From Mansonella perstans (Eukaryota > Nematoda > Chromadorea > Rhabditida > Onchocercidae), in contig JBAMDO010000077.1 of NCBI GenBank assembly GCA_037074765.1, positions 62,001 through 126,000 on the forward strand: DNA of 64,000 nt, given 5' to 3'. The translations under genes and the position numbers were made by a program. Of the stretch, positions 1 to 15,100 are shown piece after piece (the stretch's first letter is position 1; the number at the start of each line of letters is the position of its first letter). The notes below the pieces were generated by a model. The model had not been told where the DNA came from. It searched no databases and saw nothing but the letters and a program-made list of their open reading frames with translations.

Positions 1-475
1 TGACGATGATTCACACTTTTAAATCCAGATAAATTTTGGCCTTTTTCTTAACAACGTTTCATTTAATGATAATGATATGTTGCTTTGTTTTAATTTGTGC
101 CGAGATCAACTCGAATTTAATGACTTGAATCAGTCGTGATGATTAATTGACAAAAATGGATCATATTTGGTTGCAGAATATTTAAAAAACCTATAACTAT
201 TCATAAATCTTTCAAAAGAAACCAAAATTATATCCATAAATATTATAATAACTAGAGAAAAGAAACATTTCGACCTGGTATAATGCTTTTACTCAAGGCT
301 AAAGGAACTGAAAAATTATAATTTTGAAAATTGGCAGAAGCTGTTACAAAAATTGATAAAAACAAAGAATCACAAAAAATAAATGCGGCGTTGTTACAAT
401 AGCTTCGCGCTGAAAAGCGTTGATGGCAGTTTTATCAATTTCAATACGTGAATTGAAGCAGGCAGGGTGTCAAAA

Positions 476-735
476 GGTCGTATCGGTGTAACTGGACGGT
501 AACCATCGAATAATTTGTTACATCACTTCACTGGTGCTTCAAATTGAAAATACCCCATCACTTAAAATTTCCCTATTTATTTACTCATTGGTCGTATCGG
601 TGCAACAGAAATAGCTGACGGTTCAAACAATTCTCGCTCCTTGACGCATTGAAGTGGAACGACAAGAAGATTATCACCGATACATCAAGAGGACCCTGAC
701 GCATTGAAATGGAATGATAAGTTAATTTATCAATT
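476..735. repeat. Patch of diverged direct repeats
   Basis: GGTCGTATCGGTG followed by (T/C)AAC occurs at 476 and again at 590. TGACGCATTGAA(G/A)TGGAA occurs at 642 and at 696, 54 bases apart, with continuing weaker similarity (GA, AAG, TTAT). The copies are diverged, so this is an old local duplication. No transposon end, known family or open frame explains it. A minus-strand frame (585-782) crosses both 54-bp copies but is not otherwise supported. Confidence 0.5.
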
Positions 736-1207
736 GGCAGAAGTTCACTTTTCCCACACCAAAAATTTAATTTTTCTAACATAATTGCAAAACTAATAAT
801 TCCTATGGAACTATTATCAAAGATAAAGTTTAAAAATAAACGAAGCTATAGTAAGGAAAGAAATTCTAACCGCAAAGGGGATGAAGAACAGAAATAACGA
901 ATGTTCTTTCTTGTCCCGAGATTTGCATCTTTATGTCATTCACGTTTAAATTTTACCATGTCTTAGGTTACATCAATACAGCATATGAACTCCGTATTAA
1001 GAAATTATTTCGAGATTATACAATTATGAATTCACAAACCTTCTTCCTGAAGAACATCAACTTGGCAAAACGCAATACAATCAACGAGTATGCGTCCGCT
1101 GCAAAAATTTATGTTTCTGATTATGTTTGAGTTTATTTTGTTTGTTTTAAGCAAATAGTGCATCTCTGCCTGTATTTTTATTTAAACATCTGCTAAAACA
1201 CTACCAA

Positions 1208-1208
<1 letters not shown>

Positions 1209-1234
<26 letters not shown>
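1209..1234. repeat. (CA)13 microsatellite
   Basis: Uninterrupted CA dinucleotide tract of about 26 bases, followed by an A-rich tail. Simple sequence with no coding role seen. Confidence 0.95.
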
Positions 1235-1238
<4 letters not shown>

Positions 1239-3077
1239 CAAAGCTAACCATCGATTTGATCAAATATAAAAATCACTAATAGTTGTACTGCATTATATTC
1301 TCACAGAAAACAATGAAATTTCATATATGAAAAAATTATCGACTGTTCCACTCATAAACAACAAATTCTTAATTTTGCTTTCGCTCTTTGACAAATTAGC
1401 ACCTATTAGAAAATTGTACGAGTGCGTGTTTAACTATAATGACTTATGTTCTTCTCAATAAGAACAATAAATTCACTATTTTCACCTCTTTCATAAGTTC
1501 TCCGTTTCGTATACGTACTGCAGAAATATTCTCATTGCAGCTAGAATAAACATATAAAGAAGCTCTATTTACATTCATAATTCTATTTTCGAATTCCTTG
1601 GTTATTAATAAAAATTCAATTTCACTGTTTCAAAAATTAAATAAATTATCTGATAAATAAAGCATAAATCTTATTTTTAGCTTATTCCATGTAAACAGTA
1701 GTGCATTTAAAATAGTCTGTGCATTAGCCTAGATATATCTTCACCATACCATTCATGTTCCAAAATTACTTCTCGTTCTATAACAAGCCATGAATATTTC
1801 ATTCATAACTCTCGTTAACATGCAAGTTATCACAACTGATATTATTAAAATGCTGGAAAAGATACATCAGAAAATTTATCACCACAAAATTTAAAGACTA
1901 AATAAATATTACTATTTGCAAAGATAGTTTTCTCAACGCACAATGTTTTCAAAATGACTTACTCATTCTATTCCCGATCAATTTGATTTTCGACCAAACT
2001 TCTGTAAAAAGGCAAAAATATTTTTTTAGTTTTCCATTAAGTTTTCAAATGCTTCCATCATATTTTTGTTAGCTGCTCACCAAATCCAATATCTCTCCAC
2101 TTTTGTTTTTCGTTTCACTTTTTCTTTTCGAGTTAACACAGTTCTGGAAAAGTGAAATTTCGACCGTTGTCATTTTTCTTATCAGAACTCTACTGATATC
2201 GCGAAATTTTAATGAAATTCTAAAAAATGAAAAGATAGCTTCATAAAAGAAACTATAAAGAAGGGTTTTAAGTTGTTCAAATTAGAGCATAAGGCCTCTT
2301 TATTTGGGGGTACTGTGCAGAAGAAATAGTTGTAAAAACAATTAATACCTTAATTGAATATTGATATCTTAACTTGAAAAAGCACATCATAAAATCTTTC
2401 GTTCTAATGAAAGTGAAAATTGGACTTTAGAAATATGAAATCGCATTTTTTTTTTTTTTTTTGAGCAAGAGGCTAATCCTAAGGATCGCTGTTGCTAAAT
2501 TCTTTTTTAAATCTTCTATTGAAAATTATTTAAAAGTTAATTTAAGTATTAAGAAATTCTGCTTAACATTTTTAATTCAAGGTCTTTGAATTGGCGCAAA
2601 AAAATGAGTACCTCTGAATAATCATTATGAGGATAGCAATTATTTATTAAACAGTTGTTCTTTTGTTGAAATAATCTATCATTTGTTCATTCATATTAGG
2701 AGGTATGAAATGTCTAAAAATGCAAAAATATATTAATTTTGCAATTCTTCGAGAAAGTGTTCGGAAAAGAAACAAAATTCTCGAGAAAGGATCAAATGAG
2801 AAAGAAGATTAGCTAGTAATAGTGTGAGAGGGTGGAAAAGGAAGAGAGAAAAGAGGACAAAAATATTATATTTCAATGGTACTTCATAATTCAGCTAACT
2901 CTTTATCCTCTCTATTCTAAATTGTTTGCATACTTTCTCTTTACTTTCTCACTCATTTCTTTTCACTCGGAAATATTACTGAAATTAGCTCGCTAAACAG
3001 ATCACTTTACAGCTCAACCATTTAGGTCACCTTAGACAGCATATCTATCACTTTTAGCATGAAAAACGTGTTACATC

Positions 3078-3101
3078 ATGCATGCAATACACTGCATGCA
3101 T
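3078..3101. repeat. Perfect inverted repeat ATGCATGCA / TGCATGCAT
   Basis: Two 9-base arms, exact reverse complements, separated by six bases (ATACAC), about 350 bases before the NKAP-like start codon. Each arm contains TGCATG. This could be a protein-binding site in the promoter or, if transcribed, a paired UGCAUG element. Function is inferred only from position. Confidence 0.6.
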
Positions 3102-3445
3102 ACACAATACAGTTCGTAAGTAAGCACGTAGGATCTCTCAGGTTTTTGACGTAAATGTATATACCACCCAGTTGTAAAATTCGTTCATACGTTTCATTCG
3201 TCCCTCTAATGAAGGAAGAGTTACATTGTGTTCTATTTTGCGAATTCTTTTTTTGAATTTCAGATTTTCTTAATTTTCATTGCTAGAAATGAATGAAATC
3301 ATCACATTTTGTGTTCATTTTACATTTCACATCATTTGTTTAGTACAAATTTGTAGTAAACTTCTGATTTGTCGATTTTTACACGCAAAAGTTTAACTTA
3401 TGCCTTCTGTGAGTTTTTTGTATAGCTCCAAGTTAACTAACTTAC

Positions 3446-3447
3446 AG
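3446..3447 (+). other. Probable spliced-leader (trans-splice) acceptor for NKAP-like gene
   Basis: The sequence CTAACTTACAG is immediately followed by TCT and an ATG at 3451. A good acceptor a few bases before an ATG, with no matching donor nearby, is the usual look of a nematode trans-splice site. If used, it removes the ATG at 3400 from the mature mRNA. Confidence 0.45.
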
Positions 3448-3450
3448 TCT

Positions 3451-6449
<2,999 letters not shown>

Positions 6450-9148
6450 TCGCTGTACATTGCGTTATTGCCCTTTGATTCATTTGATTCGTTCATGTTT
6501 CACCCTATAGTCCTAGTTCTTCCAGAAATGACGTGGATTGTTAATGCTACGTTGTATCCACTTCAGTCATTCGTAAAAAATCTTTTGCTAGAATATGTTA
6601 GGGACATAGATCTTTTTACATTGCTGGCGTTCACTTTTGCGAAATCAAATTTAAAAACACTCCCTCAGTTCTTCCTTGGACGGCACAAGCGCATCCTTGA
6701 TGACTGAACGATGAAACTGGGAGATTTACTGTTCCTTTGAGCTGATAAGCTTAGCTGTCACTATCATCAGTAAACAGCTTGCGGATAAATTGAACATAAC
6801 GCAAGGGAAGCCAGAGAAATGTTCTCTTTTCTTCTCTCTTGCAGCAAATTACTGGCTGCTACATGTGAAAAGTTTAAACACTCTCCTCACTCGAAATTGT
6901 TATTTGACTCTTATATTTGTTGTGTTGGATATATCTTGTTTGTTTATCTCTAATTAAAGTTCGCGGAAATCATGTCAACTGAGACCTTACATCACTAATC
7001 GTTTCTGTAGTACCATTCTTTATTAGTTCGGCATGCTACTTGATTAAAGCAGGTTTTGCTTGAAATCATTTTGATTTTATATAAGGCTAAATGGAAAGAA
7101 AGCTGTGGAAGTCTGAAAATTTAAGTAGCTGGAAAGAAGTTCTGATTGATATAGAATTACTGCTATCAATTGCTTTCCATCTCTTCCACAGCACTGTTTT
7201 ACGTTTACAGCGTTATTCATAGTTTTACGAAACTTCTCTGTGAAATTCGGTATTTATGTTCTTCGTAAATCTCCCATTTGGAAATCATGATCTTGCGAAT
7301 ATTTCTTGGTGGTTTTTCTAGGCACTGAAAATTCTTGAATGTTGTTTGCGTCTTTGCTGCATTGTCGAGATTCAAGAAACAGTGACCAAAATTCTATTTT
7401 TTTTTCCGTGTGCTATTTACCTCCCCCATTTCATTTATCTCCATATCAGCAGAATTTCAAGGTTCTCAAGTCTTCTAATGTATTCAATATTATTCTGTAA
7501 GCAGATAAAGATAAAATTTTCAATGGATAAAGACGATAAAAAATTAAGAGCCAACAGAATTTTGAACCAAGCTAAAATGACCTGAAATACATGAAGTCTT
7601 GTTGGTGTACATTTAATATCTCTACACCAGCAGTATTTCTTTGCGAAGGCGACTTACAGTCGCACGGGTCCAAACTTTTCATTTGCATTTGAAAACTTAT
7701 CTGTACCAGACAAGAGAGCAAGGACAGAGATAATGATGATACTATTGCAAGATTTCTTCGAGAGTATTTTTATCTTTTCTTGTGTAGATACTAGCTATAG
7801 CAGTCATTTCTCTGATCCAGAGATCATCGATTGATAGAATTCATCCGTCGAAATTCCAAAAATTTGTCTACCATTATTGTCTAATTGGAAGAATGAGAAT
7901 GAAAGGAAAGCAAAATAAGTTGCAAAAATTTGAATCACTGAGTTGAAATAGATAAAGATTCACATAAATCGATGAAGGATCACTAATTATCACAATTAAA
8001 TGGGAGAAATATAATATGAACAATTCTTAACAATTTTGCAAACTACGATGAGTAAGCAAGGAGAAGAAGCTAGTCACAATTTTTTCATTTTCATTCTCCA
8101 TCTCCTGCAGCCTGCAATGAATGATGATGATGATAAAGATAGTTAGCAAGCAAAATATATCCTTCTCATTCTTACCTTCACAGCTTTGCAGCCATCATTA
8201 GTGTCGACTTTCACAAATATTTTTAACTCTCAAATTTTACACCAGATCCAACTTTATTAAATAGTTCCGAGTGGGATGGATGGGAAAAATATTTAGTTGT
8301 GATTAAATTTCGAAAAAGTTTAATAATTGTTCATTCGATCAGAAATATGAATATGGACATAACTGTAATGATATGCAAGCTTTATTTGAATTAAGAATGT
8401 GCAAAAGAAAAAACTACGCAATTAATTAAAGTTATTTGACGTCATTTCCAATGTTATATATTTTGGATTAAACTCACCTTTAAAATTGATTTGTCTATGA
8501 ATTTGAAGTTAAACTTACTGAAACTTAATTTGCCGGATATTTCTTATAAATCCTAAAATGTTTCAGTATGGGAGGGTGAGAGGAACAGGCACTATATTTT
8601 CATTAATTTGTTTTTAATGGATATATTATTCCTTACTTTATGTGTGATTTTATTAGGTCAGCTTTCTTAAATCTCATGTCGCAAAAACTTAAATCCCAAA
8701 AATTTGATCATTCAAATGAAGTCAGTGCAAACCTTATCTTTTTGTGTTCCATGTATTTTAGCTTTCTCAAAATGTTTTTTAAAAAATATTTTTCCTTAAA
8801 TTTTACTCTAAATCAGTTTCAGCTACTGTAGTTTAAACTTAAGCAACTATTGTGAAGATTAACCTTCACGGTAGCGTTTTCTAGTGATAAATTCCACAGA
8901 TATTTGAACCTATTTCAGGAACAAAAAGGCACATCTCTGACTTTTTGGGAACAGAGGTTTAACTAAAAACTTTTGAAGTGAAGGAGACAGCTTGATTGTT
9001 CAACCGTTTATCAACAAGGCTATGAAGGCAAAAATGCCGTGACTATGATGACAAGATTTAAAGCTGTAGCATGCTTTGGTTTTACTCAAAGCTTGTGAAA
9101 AGTTAAGTTTGAAGTCCTCATAATTTCCTTACAACTCGAGTTCAACAT
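6450..9148. other. NKAP 3' region and spacer before the coiled-coil gene
   Basis: The first ~500 bases are probably the NKAP 3' UTR; an ATTAAA at 6953-6958 is a possible poly(A) signal. The open frame 6468-6707 starts only 19 bases after the stop, has no domain and is best seen as UTR. The rest (to 9148) is AT-rich with no exon, RNA gene or repeat that I can support. Confidence 0.55.
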
Positions 9149-12100
9149 ATGAATTTATCAACAAAAGTTCCTGATGGAATAACACCAACTACAGCACCCG
9201 CGGAAACCGTTGAAGTTAATCTTGATGTCGCGTGTACCTCCACACAACTGATGCCAAAAAAGGTTTGGTACTATCAAGTTTAGGTCGTATATTTCTTAAT
9301 TCTATAAGAATTTTTTTCAAAAAAATATTTCTTGATTGATGTAGAATCAAAATATTGGCAGGAAAGTGACTTCAACATCACTTTTGAATATTTCAATTTC
9401 AGTTCTCTATCAATTTTAAAAATAGCTTCAAGTTTCATTTTTTTTTAATTGCCCAATTTACTAGCTGAAAGAAGTTAAAATTTAACTCATAAATAAATGC
9501 AACATATGCTAATAAGAACACGATTTGAAACGACAAAAATGCAAAGCTTGTCATTTCAGGGCATCTTAAAACGATCCTCATCACATGATAATTTTCCTCG
9601 TCAGAATGTTGCAGAACGAAATGCCACTGAACAATTTTTCGAATTTAAACAGTCTTCTGAACGATTTACTGGTCGACCAACTACGAAAATTCCGAAATTA
9701 ACTCTCACCTGGTCTGAGAAGAATGCAGGTATAACCTGAAGTCGATATTTTTACTTAATTTTTGCAAGATTATTCCTGTTTCGATAACTGTTTATTAAAA
9801 TGAGCATTGTACAGGAAATGCCGGGAATTTATTTATTCAGGTGAAAATGAATCGGACTGACTATCGTATAATTTATAAAAAAACAAACAAACAAACATAT
9901 AAAGTATTTATAAGTGATGTGATTAAGTGATATAATTAAATACAAACCAAATAAATGATGTAATTAAATGATGATCTGCTTATTGGAATTTTATGGACCT
10001 AAATCATATATTTATTGCAGTAACTATTTATGGTGACACAACATCTGATGAAACAACGACCGAAGCGGATGATATAAAAATCCCAATAATCGCTTCAATC
10101 CCAACGGCTCAACATTTATTATCATCACAACCGTCTGTTACACTGGACGGTAGTGAACGATTACTTAAAAGCCATTAAATTAAAATCAAATAAATTGGGG
10201 AATTTTTACTTTAAACAAAACTTGTAAAAGTTTTTAATGTATTATTACTCTAAAATTGATTAAACATTTTATCACCAAAACACACAAATCGCTCGAGCAC
10301 TCTTTCCGCCACTTTTGATGATAATAATAGTTTTCTGCGAAATCCTGACAAAAATTGCAGCAAACATTCCTTTTACTGAGGAAATAAAAAGAGCACAAGA
10401 AAAGAGGGAACCGGAACGGCAAACAGCAATATTGTACGATGATGAAGAAAATGAGGATGAGGAGATGATGAAAAATGAAGAAGTACTTCAAAACAATGAT
10501 GAACTTGCTGAAGTTAACGGTGACAATCACCAGCATAACAACGTTGTACAGCAGTCAAATGCAGTTATTGGCAGTTCTCATATAAGTGGCAAATGGTGGT
10601 TCGGAAAAAGTACCAAGTAAACTTATCGTTTTAGCTTTAAATATATAGTATCTTGTAGAAGTGACCTAAATAAGTACTTATTTACTCAATGTATATTTAC
10701 AAAAGCTTTAAGCTTTCTCGAAATAATTTTAGATATATATAAAGAATACAATTGAGCCTACTTCTTTCAAATTTTTTTTAGAAAAATTGAAACAAGTTTA
10801 TTCCTTTTTTCAGGAACATTCCTCACTGTGCCAAATGGGGGTGTACTCACAATCATCGTGACAAAGAATCTATTGATAGTGGTGGTAAATATTTGACACC
10901 AACACAACAACGATTCAAAGAAATTCATCATCTAAGGAGACGACTAAAGTTTGCATTCCTTCTTTCAGGAAAATATTAGTTTCGCAAATTCTTCCGTTCA
11001 CTTTTTTGTATACTTAGTAGTGCGCTTAGCGAAAACAAACCATCTCTTTATTATTGCTAGCTGTAATAAATATAATAATAATTCTTCGAGAATCTATCAG
11101 TGATCATTTTTTATTATTTCTCAATTACTTGTCAAATTTATTAAGTATTTTAACACAAATTTCAGGTTAGCATTGAGCCAATTAGAAAGTAAAGACATGC
11201 GCTTGAATGAGCTACGTAATCAGTTACATGATTTGGAATCAGTCGTAGGTTCCGTGAAAGATATAGATCGAAAACATCAACTTCTGCTTCAGCGCAAAAA
11301 TTCCAATCATGAATATGAGAAGCAGGAACTTATCGATAAGCATGAGGTAAATGTATTGAGATACGCATAAATTAAATTGCAATGTAAAAATCAGTTCTGT
11401 CTGTATTAATATGAAGTTATGCAATGATACAGTGACGGATAATTGAAATCATATTTCCGGACAAAATACACATTTACCAACGTTATCCAGAAACTCTATA
11501 TACGTAAGAAATTAATCGTTAAATGAGAGAGATCAGGAAAAATTGTTTTTATAAATTAATTTCAGATCCGTGTGCAACAGCTGATTCAGGAAGCAATTGA
11601 TGCACGAGCGGAAATGATGAAACTCCAAATTGCGTTGCAACATAAAGAAGAATCGAAAGTTAAAGTTGATGTTAAAGATGCTGAAGTAATGACAGAAGCA
11701 ACTGATGACAATATTTCATATTCTGTAGAGTTACCACAAATATCTCAGGTATCACCTTAATAAAGTACCAATATCATTTACTAATGGATTTTACCTGAGA
11801 TGAATTCATTTGCTATCGAGATCTATGCATAAATAAACAGAAATTAGAAATTTTTAGGTAGAAAATGCTGCGGAACTTCGAGCTGCACAGATTCCACAAG
11901 ATTTACCTCTTCAATTGCAGGTTCAACTCAAGCTCTTCTCTTCTTTGTCCTCTAATTTATTTCTAGTGGGAAAGTTTACTTTTTTATCTTGTCTTTTACA
12001 AACTTTTAAATAGATTTTCCAGTAGGAATACGGAATCATTTTTATTTTCAGAAGTTCGACAATGCATTGTTAACTCTTAAAAGTTCCATTTATAAAATAA

Positions 12101-15100
12101 TCGAATGAAAAACGAAATAAATTCAACCGTTATATTTAGGCTTATGGTAATGAAGCAATGGCATGGAGAATTAAAGCTGCTCAACTAGAAATGGTGCTTA
12201 AGGATCATATACTTAAAACCCAGCAGGATATTACTCCTGAATTGGAAAAGTATCGAAATGAAAATGAACACTTACGGGCATACATCAAGTATGCTTAAGT
12301 TTCTGATTAAGTTAACTAATAAGCTGACACGGATTTAGATTTACATTCAAACGTCACCCAAAATTACTGTTTCATTTCTAGCTATTATTTTTGAGCACTA
12401 AGCATGAATTTTTAAACTTTCAGTTCTGAAGTTTTTCTGAAAAAAAAAAAGGGTTCTTACAGGAATGTGGAAGCAAATGCATCAAATCATGTAATGGTTG
12501 ACTCAGGATTTCAAGCAAATTTGAGCCCTATTTTGCCAACAAATACTACTGGTTGCAATTCACAACACTGTGAAGAGCATAAAAAACATTTGATGGAAAA
12601 AAATCAACGCCTCCTTGGAAAAGTTTCTATTCTTTTTTCTTTTTTTAAAAAATATTCCATGTGGAAATTTAAGGATATGAGAATTCTTACTGATTTCTTC
12701 ATAACATAAGCATCGAAGATTCATTTTAAAAAATTTCTAGATTGAAGAAGATAAGTTGCGCTTAAATGAATATGAAAAAGATATTAACTTTTTACGTCTT
12801 ACTGTCCACTCAATGGAAGAAGGGAACAAGAAAAATATCCTTAAAATAGAGCAAATGTCAAAGGAAATTGAGAAAAAGACGGCCGAAGTGGAAGCTGGCA
12901 ATATTGCAATTGTGCGATTGCAGGTTAATTTTAGGTTTTGTAAATCTTCCAACTTCTTGCTTAATTGATCCACAAAGTCAATCACTATTCGATGATAAGT
13001 TCATAAGCAATTTGTTTGGATTTCTTACAGAGCGAAGTGGCAACCAAAACAAAAGCAATTTGCTATTTAGAAGAGCGCCATCAGATTTATCGTAATACGA
13101 TTTTGGATCATAATTTGGTTGTAAAGGATGAGTCAACTGAAGATTGGAAACGTGGCTTCTCAGATCCACGTTATGTTGTTAATGTTTCAAAACGTGTACA
13201 AACTGATTTCAGACAAAAATTCAATGAAGCTAACTTTATCAGTCTTTCGAAAAAACTAGAGGTATTTAAAATTTTTCTGATGAATCTGTGTTTTAAAATA
13301 AGTATGTAATTAAACATGTTAGATAGTATATGCCAGAAAATGATGTAGAAAGTTGAATATATCGATAAATGTGTATTACAGCACATTTAATTAATGGCAT
13401 TCTCAGTTGGTTACATTTTATTTTTTTTGACATGTAATATTAAGTAGTTTATCTATTATTTGAATTTAATAACAACAGCAATGCAGGAACTGAAGAAAGA
13501 GTTCTTATCGAAGGAAAAGAGTATGTTGAAGCATTTCCAAGAAATGGAGAAAGATTTAATGGTCAAAAGTTTTCTGGTTGGTTCGTTGGCAAAGCAGTTA
13601 GAAGAAGCGAACCGTAAGGCAACACGGTCATCCGATTTGCATCAGAAGGAGAGGGAAGCATTTCAGGAGAAACTATATGAACTAGGACAAACTGCTGAAA
13701 AAATGCCAATATTGCAATTAGAAATTGAAAAGCTTCAACAGGTAATGTCTTAAATTTCTATGAATGAAATAGTTTTAAAGATTAATTAAATGTGAATCAA
13801 ATGTGATCAGTTTTCTCATCATGACTATTTCGTGATAATAATTGGATCGCTTGATATCATTTTGTGGCAGATTCGAGTAGTAATTCCTACGACTGAATAA
13901 TAAGGATGATAATTAATCTCTTCCAGTGGGAATATATGTTATGATTATTGCAGGAGCGTAGCTTAATGGAATATAAACTTAAAAATGCAAAAGAAGAGTA
14001 TGAGGCAGGTTTGGATATGGCATTGGGAGAATCGTTGAAGAAATATTACAAGCAAAGTAATTATTGGGCTGAAAAAGTGTCAACTATGAATGCAAGCAAT
14101 GAATTGCTTCGAGTAATGTTTTTTCGTTTTTTCTAGTTAAATTGTTTTATAAATAAATCAAATTAGAAATATATTGGGTTGCTGACTCATCACTAAAGTA
14201 TCATCCAAATGATTATTGAATTATCAACCAATTCAGATTTATTGTTCATTTTAAAATCACACAAACACTCCTAATTCATTAATTATTAAGTTGACAAGTG
14301 ATAACCGAATTATTGTTCATAAAATCATAGATTCTAAGACTTACTTCTAATGCTTGTACATTACATTATTGCATTTGTTATGCGACTTCTTATTTAGATG
14401 TTGACAAAATATGGTTAATGTAAGTAGCAGAATCTCTTTCCAGCATTACTGATGAACTTTTTTTCGGGAAATATCCATTCTTATGTTTCGAATCACTAAG
14501 AGAACGAGGTTATCTAATTTAAATCCTCACGTTTTTAGAAAGAGAATATCTCTCTGAAGCGATCACTTGAAGAGTTAAAATTGCGCTCGCAAGTACAGAA
14601 GGCTGAAATGTCGAAAAGACTTACATCATGTATCAGTCATATATCTTACCTCAAAACACAGGTGCAAATTCTTCCTTTGCTTTCACTTTTCTAGTTCTCA
14701 AAACTAATTAAAATTAAAGAATTCATAGTTTCTCAAGTAAGTGATGAGTGTTTGAAGTTTGTTTTACATTTTTCTAATATGATTATCTAGACATACTCCA
14801 TGAAATCATTTTTTAGCACATAAAGTCTGTAGTAATCTATAGCTGAATAAATATCTAATCAAAATATATGAGTTGGATTCGAATAGAAAAATTATTTGAA
14901 TTTTTTTTCCAATTATAACATTATAATGATAAACAAGGAACAATTCCATTTTGATACACTTTCAACAGGGATTTCAAAAACTTCAGTGGAATCGAAATAC
15001 ACGTGACGTCCAAGTGGATTGTCACCCACGTGTTGTCAGCAAGTACGTTGCATGTCGACCAAATGCACGGCACAAAATGACGGATATCGAGAAGGGTGAT

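Larger units (their letters stand above)
1..3390. other. Intergenic region upstream of NKAP-like gene
   Basis: AT-rich DNA with no convincing exon. The open frame at 933-1130 (+) has no recognisable domain or splice context and is probably chance. Distinct contents are a patch of diverged direct repeats (476-735), a (CA)13 microsatellite, a poly-T run near 2450 and a perfect inverted repeat at 3078-3101, the last three described separately or here. Any promoter of the NKAP-like gene should lie in the 3' part, but no core element can be named. Confidence 0.6.

Noticed and set aside
10234..10536. 100-codon minus-strand frame, Phe/Ile/Leu-rich
   Set aside because: Antisense of the acidic exon 4 of the coiled-coil gene, whose plus-strand frame is held by splice phases on both sides.
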